DNA of 64,000 bases from Duganella sp. 1224 (GCF_013408245.1 NZ_JACBYS010000001.1:1364001-1428000); one strand, 5' to 3'; shown: positions 25,013 to 35,732, numbered from the stretch's first letter. Translations and numbers: made by a program. The notes: generated by a model not told the origin, from the sequence alone.

Positions 25013-25813
25013 ATGCAACTGACGATACGGCATGAAACGCGCTACACCTACACGCTGCCGCTGGCCTACACCATCCAGCAGCTGCACCTGACGCCGCGCG
25101 TGGAGCCGCAACAGCATGTGCTGACGTGGAACCTGTCGGCGCCCGGTCACATGCACAGCTACACCGACGCCTACGGCAACCTGTCGAACATGATGACCAT
25201 GGACGCGCCGCACCAGGCCTTGTCGATTGTCGCCAGCGGCGTGGTGGACACGGTGACGCCGGATCGCGGCCGCATCGTCGCCGACGCGCTGTCGCCGTTG
25301 ATCTTCACCGTGCCGACGCGGCTGACGGCGCCCACCCCCGGCATCCTCGAGCTGGCGGCGTCCTGCTTGCCAGACGGCAAGGCCATGACGCGCGACCTGA
25401 TGTGCCTCGCCGAGCACATCTTTGGTGCGGTCCGGTATCAAAGCGGTGCGACCGCCGTGTCCACCACCGCCAGCGACGCCCTTGCCCTCGGCCAAGGGGT
25501 GTGCCAGGACCACGCCCACCTGTTCCTGGCCTGCTGCCACGCGCATGGCATTCCGGCGCGCTACGTGTCCGGCTACATCGATCCCGGCAACACCGGCCAC
25601 GCGGCCAGCCACGCCTGGGTCGACGCCTGGGCCGAGGACAAGGACTTTACCGGCTGGGTCAGCATCGACGTCACCCATGCGCGGCTGATGACGGACGCCT
25701 ATTGCCGCCTGGCCATCGGCCGTGATTATGACGGCGCGGCGCCGGTGCGCGGCGTGCGGCGCGGCGGCGGCACGGAGTCTCTGAGCGTCGACGTACAGAT
25801 CGTCCCGCAGTGA
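25013..25813 (+). CDS. Transglutaminase-like cysteine protease/amidase
   Basis: A 266-residue protein with a bacterial transglutaminase N-terminal beta domain (1-90, IRHETRYTYTLPLAYTIQQLHLTPR) and a transglutaminase core. The catalytic triad is C164 (GVCQDHAHLF), H200 (HAWVDAW) and D219 (SIDVTH). In bacteria this fold usually cuts or makes isopeptide bonds. Its place between the alpha-E and Anbu genes suggests it processes the product of the ATP-grasp ligase. AAGG precedes the ATG at 25013. Confidence 0.93.
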   Translation: MQLTIRHETRYTYTLPLAYTIQQLHLTPRVEPQQHVLTWNLSAPGHMHSYTDAYGNLSNMMTMDAPHQALSIVASGVVDTVTPDRGRIVADALSPLIFTVPTRLTAPTPGILELAASCLPDGKAMTRDLMCLAEHIFGAVRYQSGATAVSTTASDALALGQGVCQDHAHLFLACCHAHGIPARYVSGYIDPGNTGHAASHAWVDAWAEDKDFTGWVSIDVTHARLMTDAYCRLAIGRDYDGAAPVRGVRRGGGTESLSVDVQIVPQ

Positions 25814-25855
25814 GCGATGTAAAATAACGATACTTCTAATCAATACTTTGCGACG

Positions 25856-26728
25856 ATGACTTATTGTGTGGCCATGCGCCTGAATGCCGGGCTGGTGTTT
25901 TTATCGGATTCGCGGACCAACGCCGGCGTCGACCAGGTCGGCACATTCCGCAAACTGAGCGTGTTCGAGGTGCCCGGCGACCGCATGATGGTGATGATGA
26001 CGGCCGGCAACCTGTCGATTTCGCAATCGATCCGCCAGCTGCTGTCCGAACTCAAGACCGATGACGGCCACAGCATCTGGACCGTGCCCAGCCTGTACGA
26101 GGCGGCCCGCATCCTCGGCCAGGCGGTGCGCCAGGTGCACGAGCGCGAGGCCAAGTCGCTGGCCGATTTCGGCATCGAATTCAATGTCAGCATCATTTTC
26201 GGCGGCCAGATCAAGGGCGAGCGCTGCCGCCTGTTCCAGATTTACTCGGCTGGTAACTTCATCGAGGCGCACGACGAGAACACCTATTTCCAGATTGGCG
26301 AGGCCAAATACGGCAAGCCCATCATCGACCGCGTGGTGACGCCCACCACCTCGCTGGACGACGCCGCCAAGTGCGCGCTGATTTCCATGGATTCCACGCT
26401 GCGCTCCAACGTCTCGGTCGGCCTGCCGCTGGACTTGCTGGTGTACGAGAGCGACCGCCTGGCCGTGACCCATTTTGTAACAATTGATGACCGCAACGAG
26501 TACTTCCAGATGATCCGCAACACCTGGGGCCATCAGTTGAAGAGCGTTTTCGAAGGGCTGGAGGCGCCGGTGTGGAACGCCGCGCCCGAAACGCCGGGCA
26601 ATGTGTTGCATTCAACCAACACTGGCAGCAAGCCGGTGCGGGTGACGCCGCCGGCCGGCCTGGCGCCGACCGTGGCCAGTCCGCCATTGCAGACCTTGTC
26701 CCAGCAATTTTACGATGGACAGCAGTAA
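25856..26728 (+). CDS. Anbu, ancestral beta-subunit proteasome homologue
   Basis: Anbu is a bacterial self-compartmentalising relative of the 20S proteasome and HslV. After removal of Met1 the new N-terminus is Thr (MTYCVAM), the proteasome nucleophile. D18 (LSDSRTNAG) and K33 (TFRKL) are the expected active-site partners, counted from Met1. Other landmarks are MVMMTAGNLSISQS and NVSIIFGGQIKGE. The last ~40 residues (SKPVRVTPPAGLAP...) form a Pro-rich tail. The ATP-grasp, alpha-E, transglutaminase, Anbu gene set is the conserved context. Proteolytic activity of Anbu proteins has been hard to show, and the substrate is unknown. Confidence 0.92.
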   Translation: MTYCVAMRLNAGLVFLSDSRTNAGVDQVGTFRKLSVFEVPGDRMMVMMTAGNLSISQSIRQLLSELKTDDGHSIWTVPSLYEAARILGQAVRQVHEREAKSLADFGIEFNVSIIFGGQIKGERCRLFQIYSAGNFIEAHDENTYFQIGEAKYGKPIIDRVVTPTTSLDDAAKCALISMDSTLRSNVSVGLPLDLLVYESDRLAVTHFVTIDDRNEYFQMIRNTWGHQLKSVFEGLEAPVWNAAPETPGNVLHSTNTGSKPVRVTPPAGLAPTVASPPLQTLSQQFYDGQQ

Positions 26729-26788
26729 TGCGGCCGGTGGCCCACCCGGCCTATGGTAGTATAAAAGCAAGCCATCACGGAGCACCGC

Positions 26789-27157
26789 ATGTCTGACGCC
26801 ATCTTCTCGGTCGACACCTTGTTGAAATACATGGGCAATGACGACAAAGCCCTGTCCATCGTCTCCAAGATCGTCCGCGACGCCTGCGCGCCGCGCATGA
26901 CGCCGTTTGAAACAGCCGGCGCCCTGCTGCGCGAGGGCCGCCTGCCCGAGGCCGGCAAGATTTTCCACAGCCTGCGCGGCTCCATCGGCGCATTGGGCGC
27001 CAAGCGGCTGGTGGCCGCGTCCCTCAAGCTGGAGCAGGCCATCGCCGAGCGCCAGACCGAACTCATCCCTTCCCTGTTTGCCGCGCTGGAATCCGAATAC
27101 CAGCTGGTGCTGCACGAAGCCGACGACTGGCTGCGGCGCGCAACGCCCGCCGCCTGA
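26789..27157 (+). CDS. Orphan HPt (histidine phosphotransfer) domain protein
   Basis: The 122-residue helical protein has the HPt signature around H60: FHSLRGSIGALGA matches the HxLKGxxxxxGA pattern. The remaining helices (LVAASLKLEQAIAER) fit a four-helix HPt. No histidine kinase or response regulator is adjacent, so its partners are unknown. CGGAG precedes the ATG. It follows the Anbu gene by 60 bases containing a GGCCGG/CCGGCC stem without a T-run, so it could be partly co-transcribed. Confidence 0.8.
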   Translation: MSDAIFSVDTLLKYMGNDDKALSIVSKIVRDACAPRMTPFETAGALLREGRLPEAGKIFHSLRGSIGALGAKRLVAASLKLEQAIAERQTELIPSLFAALESEYQLVLHEADDWLRRATPAA

Positions 27158-27486
27158 CGCATCATTCACGATTTATGAAGTCGGACGCATGCTGCAGCGC
27201 ACAGCAGGCTGCTGCTCGAGCGTAACTTTTTTGCCATTAACGAATGGTTACAATTGTTACCCCTGTTTGCCATGTACAGACGAGTTGCGCAAAATCTTCA
27301 TGCTAATATCGCCAGCACTTGCCGAATGTGCGCCGTGATTTGCAACAACTTTGTAGAATCGCGCCTGACGTTTCATTTCGCAAGTTATTGTGCATGTGAC
27401 AATTTGCCGATACGCAAGTATAATGGTGCAATGCATCGTGACAGATGTACACTGAGTACGACTGCTTTATAACAAAGGTCTAATTT
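27158..27486. other. 329-base intergenic region, lower GC than surroundings
   Basis: No convincing gene on either strand. The right half is AT-richer than the flanks and carries the sigma-70 promoter of the next gene. GTTACAATTGTTAC-like sequence near 27247-27261 is nearly but not exactly palindromic. I see no terminator for the HPt gene. Confidence 0.6.
27396..27424 (+). promoter_or_regulatory. Sigma-70 promoter of the small lipoprotein gene
   Basis: GTGACA (27396-27401), a 17-base spacer and a perfect TATAAT (27419-27424). Only the first -35 base differs from consensus. Transcription would start near 27431, giving a leader of about 56 bases before the ATG at 27487. Confidence 0.7.
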
Positions 27487-27909
27487 ATGGAATTATTCAA
27501 CAAGTCTGGTGTGTTGGTATCTGCGGTGCTGGTGAGTATCGGCGCTTTGATAGCCTGCCAGGCTCAAGAGGATGCAATTCCATCGCCGACGGTGATCGAA
27601 GCCGCCGCCATGCAGATCGGTCCCGCCGGCCAGCCGGCCGCCGAGCGCCGCCTGCAGGAATGGGCCGATCAGGGCTCCCCTGTCGCCCAGCGTGAACTGG
27701 CGCTGCGTTACCTGTCGCACCCGGACAAGCGCCGCGAAGCCATGCAGCTGTTCGAGCGCGCCGCCAGCGCCGGCGACGCCCAGGCCGCCGTTGGCCTGGT
27801 GGGCATGGCGCATGATGCCGGTACCAGCCGCGTCGGCAGCGCCGGCAGCGCGCTGAACGCCGGCCGCGTGCTCAAGGAAGCGGCCACCGCCAATTACGTG
27901 GCCCACTGA
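27487..27909 (+). CDS. Small lipoprotein with Sel1-like repeat
   Basis: The 140-residue product has a lipoprotein signal with lipobox LIAC (C24). The mature part has a helical Sel1/TPR-like stretch: AERRLQEWADQGSPVAQRELALRYL then EAMQLFERAASAGDAQAAVGLVGMA, about two repeats. The function is unknown; Sel1 proteins usually scaffold other proteins. AAAGGT lies 8 bases before the ATG. A strong promoter and a terminator flank it, so it is probably a single-gene unit. Confidence 0.78.
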   Translation: MELFNKSGVLVSAVLVSIGALIACQAQEDAIPSPTVIEAAAMQIGPAGQPAAERRLQEWADQGSPVAQRELALRYLSHPDKRREAMQLFERAASAGDAQAAVGLVGMAHDAGTSRVGSAGSALNAGRVLKEAATANYVAH

Positions 27910-27931
27910 CGCCGCCCTATCGTCAATGAAC

Positions 27932-27966
27932 AAGCCGCCCACCCTCCGGTGCCGCGGCTTTTTTCT
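27932..27966 (+). terminator. Rho-independent terminator after the lipoprotein gene
   Basis: AAGCCGC (27932-27938) pairs with GCGGCTT (27954-27960), followed directly by TTTTC. The loop can pair further. It ends 13 bases before the lysR start codon. Confidence 0.8.
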
Positions 27967-27979
27967 TGGGGAGTGATGC

Positions 27980-28891
27980 ATGGACCGCCTGCGCGCGCTG
28001 GAAGTGTTTGTGGAAGTCGTCAAGCGCGACGGCTTTGCCCGCGCCGCCGAGGCGCTGGACACCTCGCCCGCCAACGTCACCCGCTACATCAGCGACCTGG
28101 AAGCCCACCTGCAGACCCGTCTGCTGAACCGCAGCTCGCGCAAGATGTCGCTGACGTCGAGCGGCGAGGCGCTGTTCGAACGCGCCAAGTCGATCCTGGA
28201 CGATGTGGCCGAGGCGGAAGCCATCGTCTCCTCGGCCGCCTTGCAGCCGCATGGCGTGCTGCGCATCAACGCGCCGCTCAGTTTCGGCGTGCTGCACCTG
28301 GCGCCGCTGTGGGCCAAATTCATGCGTTTGTATCCGCAGGTGGAGCTGGACGTGTCACTGATCGACCGCGTGGTCGACATCGTCGAGGAAGGGTATGACA
28401 TGGCGGTGCGCATTTCGCGCGCCGGCGCGGCGTCCAATGTGGCGCGCAAGCTGGCCACCTCGCACAACGTGCTGTGCGCCTCGCCCGACTACATCCAGCA
28501 GCGCGGCATGCCGCGCTCACCGGCCGACCTGCTGCAGCACGACGGCATCGGCTACAGCTACGCCGCCACCGCCGACGCGTGGCATATGCTGGACGCCGCC
28601 GGCCAGCCGCACTCAGTGCGCATGCCGTGCGTGATGCACACCAATAACGGCGACACCGCACGCGCCGCCGCGCTGGGCGGCCTCGGCATCATCTGGCAGC
28701 CCACGTTCCTGGTCGGCGCCGACCTGCGCGCCGGCCGCCTGCAACGCGTGCTGCCCGACTATCACCTGCCGGAGATGGATGTGCTGGCAGTCTATCCAAG
28801 CCGGCGCCATCTGAGCGCCAAGGTGCGGGTGATGATTGACTTCCTGGTGCAAGAGCTGTCCGGCACGCCGCCGTGGGACCGCGTGGCTTAA
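27980..28891 (+). CDS. LysR-family transcriptional regulator
   Basis: The 303-residue protein has an N-terminal winged helix-turn-helix (1-60: LRALEVFVEVVKRDGFARAAEALDTSPANVTRYISDLEAHL) and a periplasmic-binding-like effector domain (about 88-295: GVLRINAPLSFGVLHLAPL, ARAAALGGLGIIWQPTFLV). It resembles the CrgA/DsdC-like branch of single-gene LysR regulators. GGGGAG precedes the ATG. It is on the same strand as prkA, 82 bases upstream of it, so it is not divergent from an obvious target. Ligand and regulon are unknown. Confidence 0.92.
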   Translation: MDRLRALEVFVEVVKRDGFARAAEALDTSPANVTRYISDLEAHLQTRLLNRSSRKMSLTSSGEALFERAKSILDDVAEAEAIVSSAALQPHGVLRINAPLSFGVLHLAPLWAKFMRLYPQVELDVSLIDRVVDIVEEGYDMAVRISRAGAASNVARKLATSHNVLCASPDYIQQRGMPRSPADLLQHDGIGYSYAATADAWHMLDAAGQPHSVRMPCVMHTNNGDTARAAALGGLGIIWQPTFLVGADLRAGRLQRVLPDYHLPEMDVLAVYPSRRHLSAKVRVMIDFLVQELSGTPPWDRVA

Positions 28892-28973
28892 AGTTCCGTT
28901 TTTCCGTTTGAGGCAGATCATGCGCCTGGCTGCCTGAGCGCCGATACTCGCAGTTTGCGGAGGACAGGCGACG

Positions 28974-30908
28974 ATGGAAACCACACAATCCCGGGCAGCA
29001 TTTCGCGACCAGTTGCACGCATTCACGCAGCAACACCGCGCCGGCCACTGGCGCGGCAGCTTTGCCGAGTTTCTGGAACAGGTGCTGCCGGCCGCGCCCG
29101 TGCAGTTCGCCCGCACCTCGCATCAATATATCTGGGACATGCTGCGCTGGAGCGGCAAGGATGGCGGTGACGGCAAGCTGCGCTGCCCGCTGTTTGCCGA
29201 TGAACTGTTCGGCATCGACGACGCCCTGGCCCGCGTGGCCGACTATTTCAAGGCGGCGGCCGCCGGCTCGGAAGTCGGGCGGCGGCTGTTGCTGCTGCTG
29301 GGGCCGCCGTCCGGCGGCAAGTCGACGCTGGTGATCCGCCTCAAGCGCGGGCTGGAAGAGTACAGCTACACCGACGCCGGCGCCCTGTATGGCATCGCCG
29401 GCTGTCCGGTGCGCGAATCGCCGCTGCACCTGGTGCCGTACACCTTGCGCACCGGTTTCCGTGACAGTTATGGCGTCGACGTGGCTGGCGAGTTGTGTCC
29501 GCATTGCCGCGCGCGGCTGGAGAACGAACTGGCTGGCGACTTCCTGCGCATGCCGGTCGAGCGCATCTTCATCTCCGAGGCCGGTCGCAGCGCCATCGGC
29601 ACCTACGCGCCGCACGACCCGAATACCGCCGATATCGCCGACCTGGTCGGTTCGGTCGACCTGTCGCGCGTGGCGGAATTCGGCGACGAGGGCGACCCGC
29701 GCGCGTGGTCGTGGTCCGGCACGGTGTATGCGGCCAGCCGCGGCCTGCTGGAAATGATCGAAATCCTCAAGGTCAAGCGCGAGTTCTTGTACCTGCTGCT
29801 GACGCTGACGCAGGAAAAAAACGTCAAGGTCGCCCGCTTCCCGCTGATTTATCTGGACGAAACCATTCTGGCCCACACCAACCTGGCGGAGTTCCGCAAG
29901 TTTTTGCTGGAAAGCGAAAACGAGGGCCTGCTGGACCGCATGGTCATCGTGCAGGTGCCGTACACCCTCAACTACCGCGAGGAAGCGCGGATATACCGCA
30001 AGCTGATCCTGGCGGCGCCGGCCTTCCGCGACGTGCATCTGGATCCCCACGTACTGCATGCGGCCGCCGTGTTTGCCGTGCTGAGCCGATTGCACGAGGG
30101 CGAGGAGCGCGAGAGCGACCTGGCCAGGCGGGTGCGCATCCACGGCGGCGAGGAGGTCGACGGTGTGCATCACAACGAGGCATTGCGGGTGCGCAACAAG
30201 GAGCGCTCGCCGGACGAGGGCTTGTCGGGCGTGTCGCCGCGGTTTGTCATCAATGGCCTGTCGCACGCCATCATCCAGTCGTCGCGCAACAGCATCAGCA
30301 CCATGGACCTGTTGCTGGCGCTGAAGGATGCGATAGAAAGCGACGCCCGCATCGAATCGTCGCGCAAGCGGCGCTGGGTCGATTATCTGGTGATGACGCG
30401 CAAGGAGTTCTACAACCGCTGGGTGAAAGAGGATGTGCACAAGGCCTTGTTCGTGTCGTTTGAGCAGGAAGTATCCGATCTGCTGGACAAGTATCTGGAC
30501 GAGGTCGAGGCGATGCTGGACAACCGCCAGGTCAGGGATCCGATCACCAGCGAGGAACGGCGGCCGGACGAACGCTTCCTGCGCGCGGTGGAGGAAAAAA
30601 TCCATATTTCCGATTCCGGCAAGCAGTCGTTCCGGCAGGAGGTGGTGCGCAAGGCCATGAGCGCCTACAAGCGCGGCGAACGCTTCGGCCTGGGCAGTCA
30701 CGCGCAATTGCGCGATGCGCTGCAGCAGTATCTGTTCGAGCAACGGCGCGACGTGCTGCGCCTGGTCAGCTCCGCCAAGCGGCCGGACGACGAGGTGCGC
30801 GCCAAAATCTCGGCCGTCGAGCAGCGCCTGGTGGACGAGTACGGCTATGACAACCATTGTGCGCGCGAAGCGCTGAATTACGTCACCACGCTGTTGGCAC
30901 AGGAGTGA
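28974..30908 (+). CDS. prkA: PrkA-family serine protein kinase (YeaG)
   Basis: The 644-residue protein has an AAA+-like N-terminal domain with Walker A GPPSGGKST (110-118), the PrkA signature GLYGIAGCPVRESPLHLVP-like segment (about 141-160), a CPHCRARLENE cysteine pair, LPLIYLDETILAHTNLAEF-like stretch and a C-terminal kinase-like domain. E. coli YeaG with YeaH acts in nitrogen starvation and stationary-phase adaptation. GCGGAGGA precedes the ATG. yeaH starts one base after its stop. Confidence 0.94.
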   Translation: METTQSRAAFRDQLHAFTQQHRAGHWRGSFAEFLEQVLPAAPVQFARTSHQYIWDMLRWSGKDGGDGKLRCPLFADELFGIDDALARVADYFKAAAAGSEVGRRLLLLLGPPSGGKSTLVIRLKRGLEEYSYTDAGALYGIAGCPVRESPLHLVPYTLRTGFRDSYGVDVAGELCPHCRARLENELAGDFLRMPVERIFISEAGRSAIGTYAPHDPNTADIADLVGSVDLSRVAEFGDEGDPRAWSWSGTVYAASRGLLEMIEILKVKREFLYLLLTLTQEKNVKVARFPLIYLDETILAHTNLAEFRKFLLESENEGLLDRMVIVQVPYTLNYREEARIYRKLILAAPAFRDVHLDPHVLHAAAVFAVLSRLHEGEERESDLARRVRIHGGEEVDGVHHNEALRVRNKERSPDEGLSGVSPRFVINGLSHAIIQSSRNSISTMDLLLALKDAIESDARIESSRKRRWVDYLVMTRKEFYNRWVKEDVHKALFVSFEQEVSDLLDKYLDEVEAMLDNRQVRDPITSEERRPDERFLRAVEEKIHISDSGKQSFRQEVVRKAMSAYKRGERFGLGSHAQLRDALQQYLFEQRRDVLRLVSSAKRPDDEVRAKISAVEQRLVDEYGYDNHCAREALNYVTTLLAQE

Positions 30909-30909
30909 T

Positions 30910-32031
30910 ATGCACCACGATTGGTACGACCTGTTTTCCCGCGGCGCGCGCGACTGGCTGCGCCACAACGACAAGGTGCGCGAGGCGGTGCGCCAGCATC
31001 TGCCCGAGGTCCTGTCCGGTCCCGAGCTGATGACCGGCGCCGGCCGGCATGGCGTGCAGGTGCCGCTGAAGCTGCTGGAGCATGCGCGTTTCCGCCTCTC
31101 CAGCGAGCACAGCACCACCGGCGCCGGACAAGGGCCGGGCCAGCCGGGCGACATCCTGCGTTCGCCGTGGTTCGACGAGGACGACAATGGCGCCGGCAAC
31201 GACGGCGGCGACATCACGCTGCTGATGGAATTTTCCGTTGATGAGATCATGGACTGGCTGTGGGAAGACCTGCAACTGCCGCAACTGAAACCACGCGGTA
31301 ATTCGGCACTGGACGACGCCCAGCTGGTGCGCAAGGGCTGGGACAAGCGCGGCGCGCGTTCGCGGCTGGACCGGCGCCGCACCGTCAAGGAAGCCGTCAA
31401 GCGCCGCGCGGTGCAGCCGCAGCTGCCGCCCTTCACCAACGACGACCTGCGTTTCCGGCAACTGCTTGAGCATCCGCGGCCCGGCAACCGCGCCGTGCTA
31501 TTCTTCATGCTCGACGTGTCCAGCAGCATGACAGTGGCCGAGCGCCAGTTGGCCAAGACCTTTTTCTTCCTGGCGCTACACGGCCTGCGCCGCAAGTATC
31601 ACCGCGTCGACACCCGCTTCCTCGCGCACGCGGCGGAAGCCTGGGAATTCAGCGAGGCGGATTTCTTTCAGATCAGCGGCATGGGTGGCACCATGGCGTC
31701 CACCGGCTTTCAGCTGGCGCTGGAGTTGCTGCGCCAGCGCTACGATGCGGCTGGCTGGAACAGTTACCTGTTCTACGCCTCCGACGGCGACAATTTCGCC
31801 GAAGACCGCGCGGCCTGCGAAACCCTGCTCGGCGCCATGGCCACACAGCTCAACCACATGGCCTATGTGGAAACGCTGCCCGGCATGCCGCGCATGCAGG
31901 ACTCCGAAATGGGCCGGTTGTGGAAACAACACGAGCACCAGGGACTGCCGATGTCCAGCGCCGTGCTGGCCAACGGCGACGACGTGTTCACCGCCATCCG
32001 GCAATTCCTCATGCAACAGGCGGCCACATGA
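30910..32031 (+). CDS. YeaH/YhbH family protein (DUF444)
   Basis: The 373-residue protein is the usual PrkA partner. It contains the DUF444 landmarks: an N-terminal basic region, GDITLLMEFSVDEIMDWLWEDL (about 102-122), and a VWA-like domain starting AVLFFMLDVSSSMTVAERQLAKTFFF (about 196-220), with a DxSxS metal-site motif. GGTMASTGFQLALEL continues the VWA fold. It overlaps spoVR by four bases. Confidence 0.93.
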   Translation: MHHDWYDLFSRGARDWLRHNDKVREAVRQHLPEVLSGPELMTGAGRHGVQVPLKLLEHARFRLSSEHSTTGAGQGPGQPGDILRSPWFDEDDNGAGNDGGDITLLMEFSVDEIMDWLWEDLQLPQLKPRGNSALDDAQLVRKGWDKRGARSRLDRRRTVKEAVKRRAVQPQLPPFTNDDLRFRQLLEHPRPGNRAVLFFMLDVSSSMTVAERQLAKTFFFLALHGLRRKYHRVDTRFLAHAAEAWEFSEADFFQISGMGGTMASTGFQLALELLRQRYDAAGWNSYLFYASDGDNFAEDRAACETLLGAMATQLNHMAYVETLPGMPRMQDSEMGRLWKQHEHQGLPMSSAVLANGDDVFTAIRQFLMQQAAT

Positions 32032-33434
32032 ATCTGGACGCGTACACGGCCAAACTCCATGCGCTGGCCGCCCGCCTCGGGCTGGATTATTATCCGGTGG
32101 ACTTTGAACTGGTGCCGCAAAACTTCATGCTGGAGATCGCCGTCTACGGCGTGCCGGTGCGCATGCACCATTGGTCGTTCGGCCTGCGTTATATGCACCA
32201 GTTGCTGCACCAGCACATGGGCCATTCGCGCATCTTCGAGGTGATGTTTCCTGGCGATCCCTGCCGCGCCTACATGATGGACCGCAATTCGCTGGCGGAA
32301 AACGTGCTGGTCACCGCGCATGTGATCGGCCATGCCGACTTCGTCAAGCGCAACGCGCTGTTTTCGCGCTGCATGAGCATGGCTGGCGGCCACATTCTCG
32401 AACAAAGCGCCGCCCGCGCCCATCATCTGGACGACGCGCTACTGCGCCACGGCCAGCCGGCGGTGGAAGCCGTGCTGGATGCCGCGCTGGCGCTGGAAGC
32501 GCATATCGACATCCACCAGCCGCTCTACCGGCCGCCCTACCCCGACCGGCCGGCCGACGCGGCAACGGCAAGCCCAACACCGGCGCCGGACCGCTTCCGC
32601 CAACGCTACCATGCGCTGCCCGGCGAATCGGCGCCGGCGCCCACGCCGGTATCGTCCGGCAAACGCCAGCTCCCGCCCCATCCCGAGCAGGACCTGCTGT
32701 GGTTCATCGCCCGCTACGCGCCCGAGCTCAAGGACTGGGAGCGCGACATCTTCCTGGCGGTGCGCGAGGAGTCCTACTATTTTTTTCCGGTCCACGCCTG
32801 CCAGATCATGAACGAAGGCTGGGCCTCCTACTGGCATGCGCGCCTGCTGCGCGAGGCCGACTTCCTGCCGCCGCAGCTGTACCTGCAAGCGCTGCGCGCG
32901 CATTCCGATGTGGTGCGTCCCCACGGCAACGAGCAGCAACTGGCCCTGACCATCAATCCCTACCACCTGGGCTTTGCGATCTGGGAAGATATCATCGAGC
33001 GCGACGGCATTGCCGCCGCCCGGCGCATCTCTGCGGAAGAGGATGATTTCGGTTTCATCCGCAACCATCTAGGCGTAAAACTGGCCGGGCAACTCGACCT
33101 GTTCAGCTACCAGGCCCGGGCGGATGGCGAAACCCGCGTCATCAGCCGCGACCTGCACGAGGTCCACGAAGCCATCCTCGGCCCCAAATACAACTACGGC
33201 GCGCCGTGCATCGTGGTCGAGCGCATGCATGACGATTTCAGCCTGGTGCTGCGCCACGACCATGCGCGCGACGGCCGCGGCCTCGATATGGTGCAGGCCG
33301 AACAGGTGCTGAATTATGTCGCCCACGTCTGGCGGCGCCCGGTAACGCTGCACACGGTGGATTTTCGCGGCTCGGCGCGCACGCTGCGGGCTACGCCGTC
33401 AGATGCTGTTCGTACCAGCGCAAGGCCTGCTTGA
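32028..33434 (+). CDS. SpoVR family protein (YcgB-like)
   Basis: The 468-residue product starts at an ATG overlapping the yeaH stop (ATGA). SpoVR landmarks: YYPVDFELVPQNFML, HHWSFG, HMGHSRIFEVMFPGDP, AHVIGHADFVKRN, NEGWASYWHARLL (about 263-275) and INPYHLGFAIWEDI. The exact role is unknown; in non-sporulating bacteria it works with PrkA/YeaH in starvation responses, and in Bacillus in spore cortex formation. Its last 44 bases overlap the convergent epimerase gene. The C-terminal tail past LHTVDF lies within that overlap. Confidence 0.93.
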   Translation: MNLDAYTAKLHALAARLGLDYYPVDFELVPQNFMLEIAVYGVPVRMHHWSFGLRYMHQLLHQHMGHSRIFEVMFPGDPCRAYMMDRNSLAENVLVTAHVIGHADFVKRNALFSRCMSMAGGHILEQSAARAHHLDDALLRHGQPAVEAVLDAALALEAHIDIHQPLYRPPYPDRPADAATASPTPAPDRFRQRYHALPGESAPAPTPVSSGKRQLPPHPEQDLLWFIARYAPELKDWERDIFLAVREESYYFFPVHACQIMNEGWASYWHARLLREADFLPPQLYLQALRAHSDVVRPHGNEQQLALTINPYHLGFAIWEDIIERDGIAAARRISAEEDDFGFIRNHLGVKLAGQLDLFSYQARADGETRVISRDLHEVHEAILGPKYNYGAPCIVVERMHDDFSLVLRHDHARDGRGLDMVQAEQVLNYVAHVWRRPVTLHTVDFRGSARTLRATPSDAVRTSARPA

Positions 33435-34451
33435 GCCCGCGCCGCAGGTCATGCGTTGGCGCGTAGCCAAGCAGGTTGACGGCCTTGCTGATATCCGCCT
33501 GGGAATGCCGCACGTCGCCGGCGCGAAACGGCGCGTATTGCGGCTGGTAATCGCGCAAATGGGGATGACGCTCCACCAGCAAGGCATGCAGCATCAGGTA
33601 CAGCTCGTTGAGGCTGGTGCGCGCGTTCAGCGCCACGTTGTAGACCTGGTTGACGGCCGCGCGCTTGTCGGTCAGCGCCGCCAGCAGATTCGCCTGTACG
33701 GCGTTGGCGACGTAGCAGAAGTCGCGGCTGCTTTCGCCATCGCCGTTGATGACCAGCTGGCGTTTGCCGATCATGGCGGCGATCCATTGCGGTATCACCG
33801 CCGCGTAGGCACCGTTGGCATCCTGGCGCGGGCCAAACACATTAAAGTAGCGCAGGCCGATCGTCTCCATGCTGTAGCAGCGCGCGTAGACGCCCGCGTA
33901 CAGCTCGTTGACGTACTTGCTCAAGGCATACGGCGACAAGGCACAGCCGATATGCTGCTCCACCTTGGGCAGACCCGGATGGTCGCCGTACGTGGCGCTG
34001 GAGGCCGCATACACCACGCGCCGCACGCCGGCATGCCGCGCCGCGTCCAGCACCTGCAATTGGCCGCTGACGTTGATGTCGTTGCACAGCAAGGGCTCGG
34101 CCATCGACCGGCTGACCGAACCCAGCGCCGCCTGGTGCAGCACGTAATCGGCGCGGTCGCAGGCCTGGCGGCAGACGGCGGTGTCGCGCACGTCGCCCTC
34201 GATCAGCTCAAAGCAGCGCCAGGCGAGCGGCCCGACCAGCTCGCGCACCTGCTCCAGATTGTGCCGGTAGCCGGTAAGAAAGTTGTCGACGCCGACCACG
34301 CGCTGCCCCAGTTCCAGCAGCGACTGCAGCAGGTTGGAACCGATGAAGCCGGCCACACCGGTGATCACCCAGCGCAATTGTTCGCCTTCCAGCCGTTCCC
34401 GTACGACCTGGTAGGCGCTGGCGGCCGGCGTGCCGTTGTCGTAATCGCTCA

Positions 34452-34452
<1 letters not shown>
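33391..34452 (-). CDS. UDP-N-acetylglucosamine/GalNAcA-type 4-epimerase (TviC/WbpP-like)
   Basis: An extended short-chain dehydrogenase of 353 residues: NAD-binding GVAGFIGSNLL (about 32-42), GDVRD, the serine of SSATYGDHPGLPK and the YALSK catalytic Tyr/Lys. It resembles TviC/WbpP, which interconvert UDP-GlcNAc(A) and UDP-GalNAc(A). Start 34452 is an ATG sharing one base with the upstream TGA (TGATG); a GTG at 34455 is the alternative. With the adjacent dehydrogenase it would make UDP-GalNAcA, as in Vi antigen synthesis. Substrate choice is inferred from the neighbour. Confidence 0.9.

Positions 34453-35732
<1,280 letters not shown>

Noticed and set aside
26731..26750. GGCCGG/CCGGCC stem after the Anbu gene as a terminator
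   Set aside because: No T-run follows; it is too short to call.
27247..27261. GTTACAATTGTTAC as an operator palindrome
   Set aside because: Only the central CAATTG is a true palindrome; the arms do not pair as inverted repeats.
28927..28941. GG-N10-GC pattern (TGGC ... GC) upstream of prkA resembling a sigma-54 promoter
   Set aside because: Only the minimal dinucleotides match; such patterns are frequent by chance in GC-rich DNA. E. coli yeaG is sigma-54 dependent, so it is noted but not annotated.
28689..31595. A 968-codon minus-strand open frame across lysR, prkA and yeaH
   Set aside because: It is antisense to three well-supported genes and has shadow-type composition.
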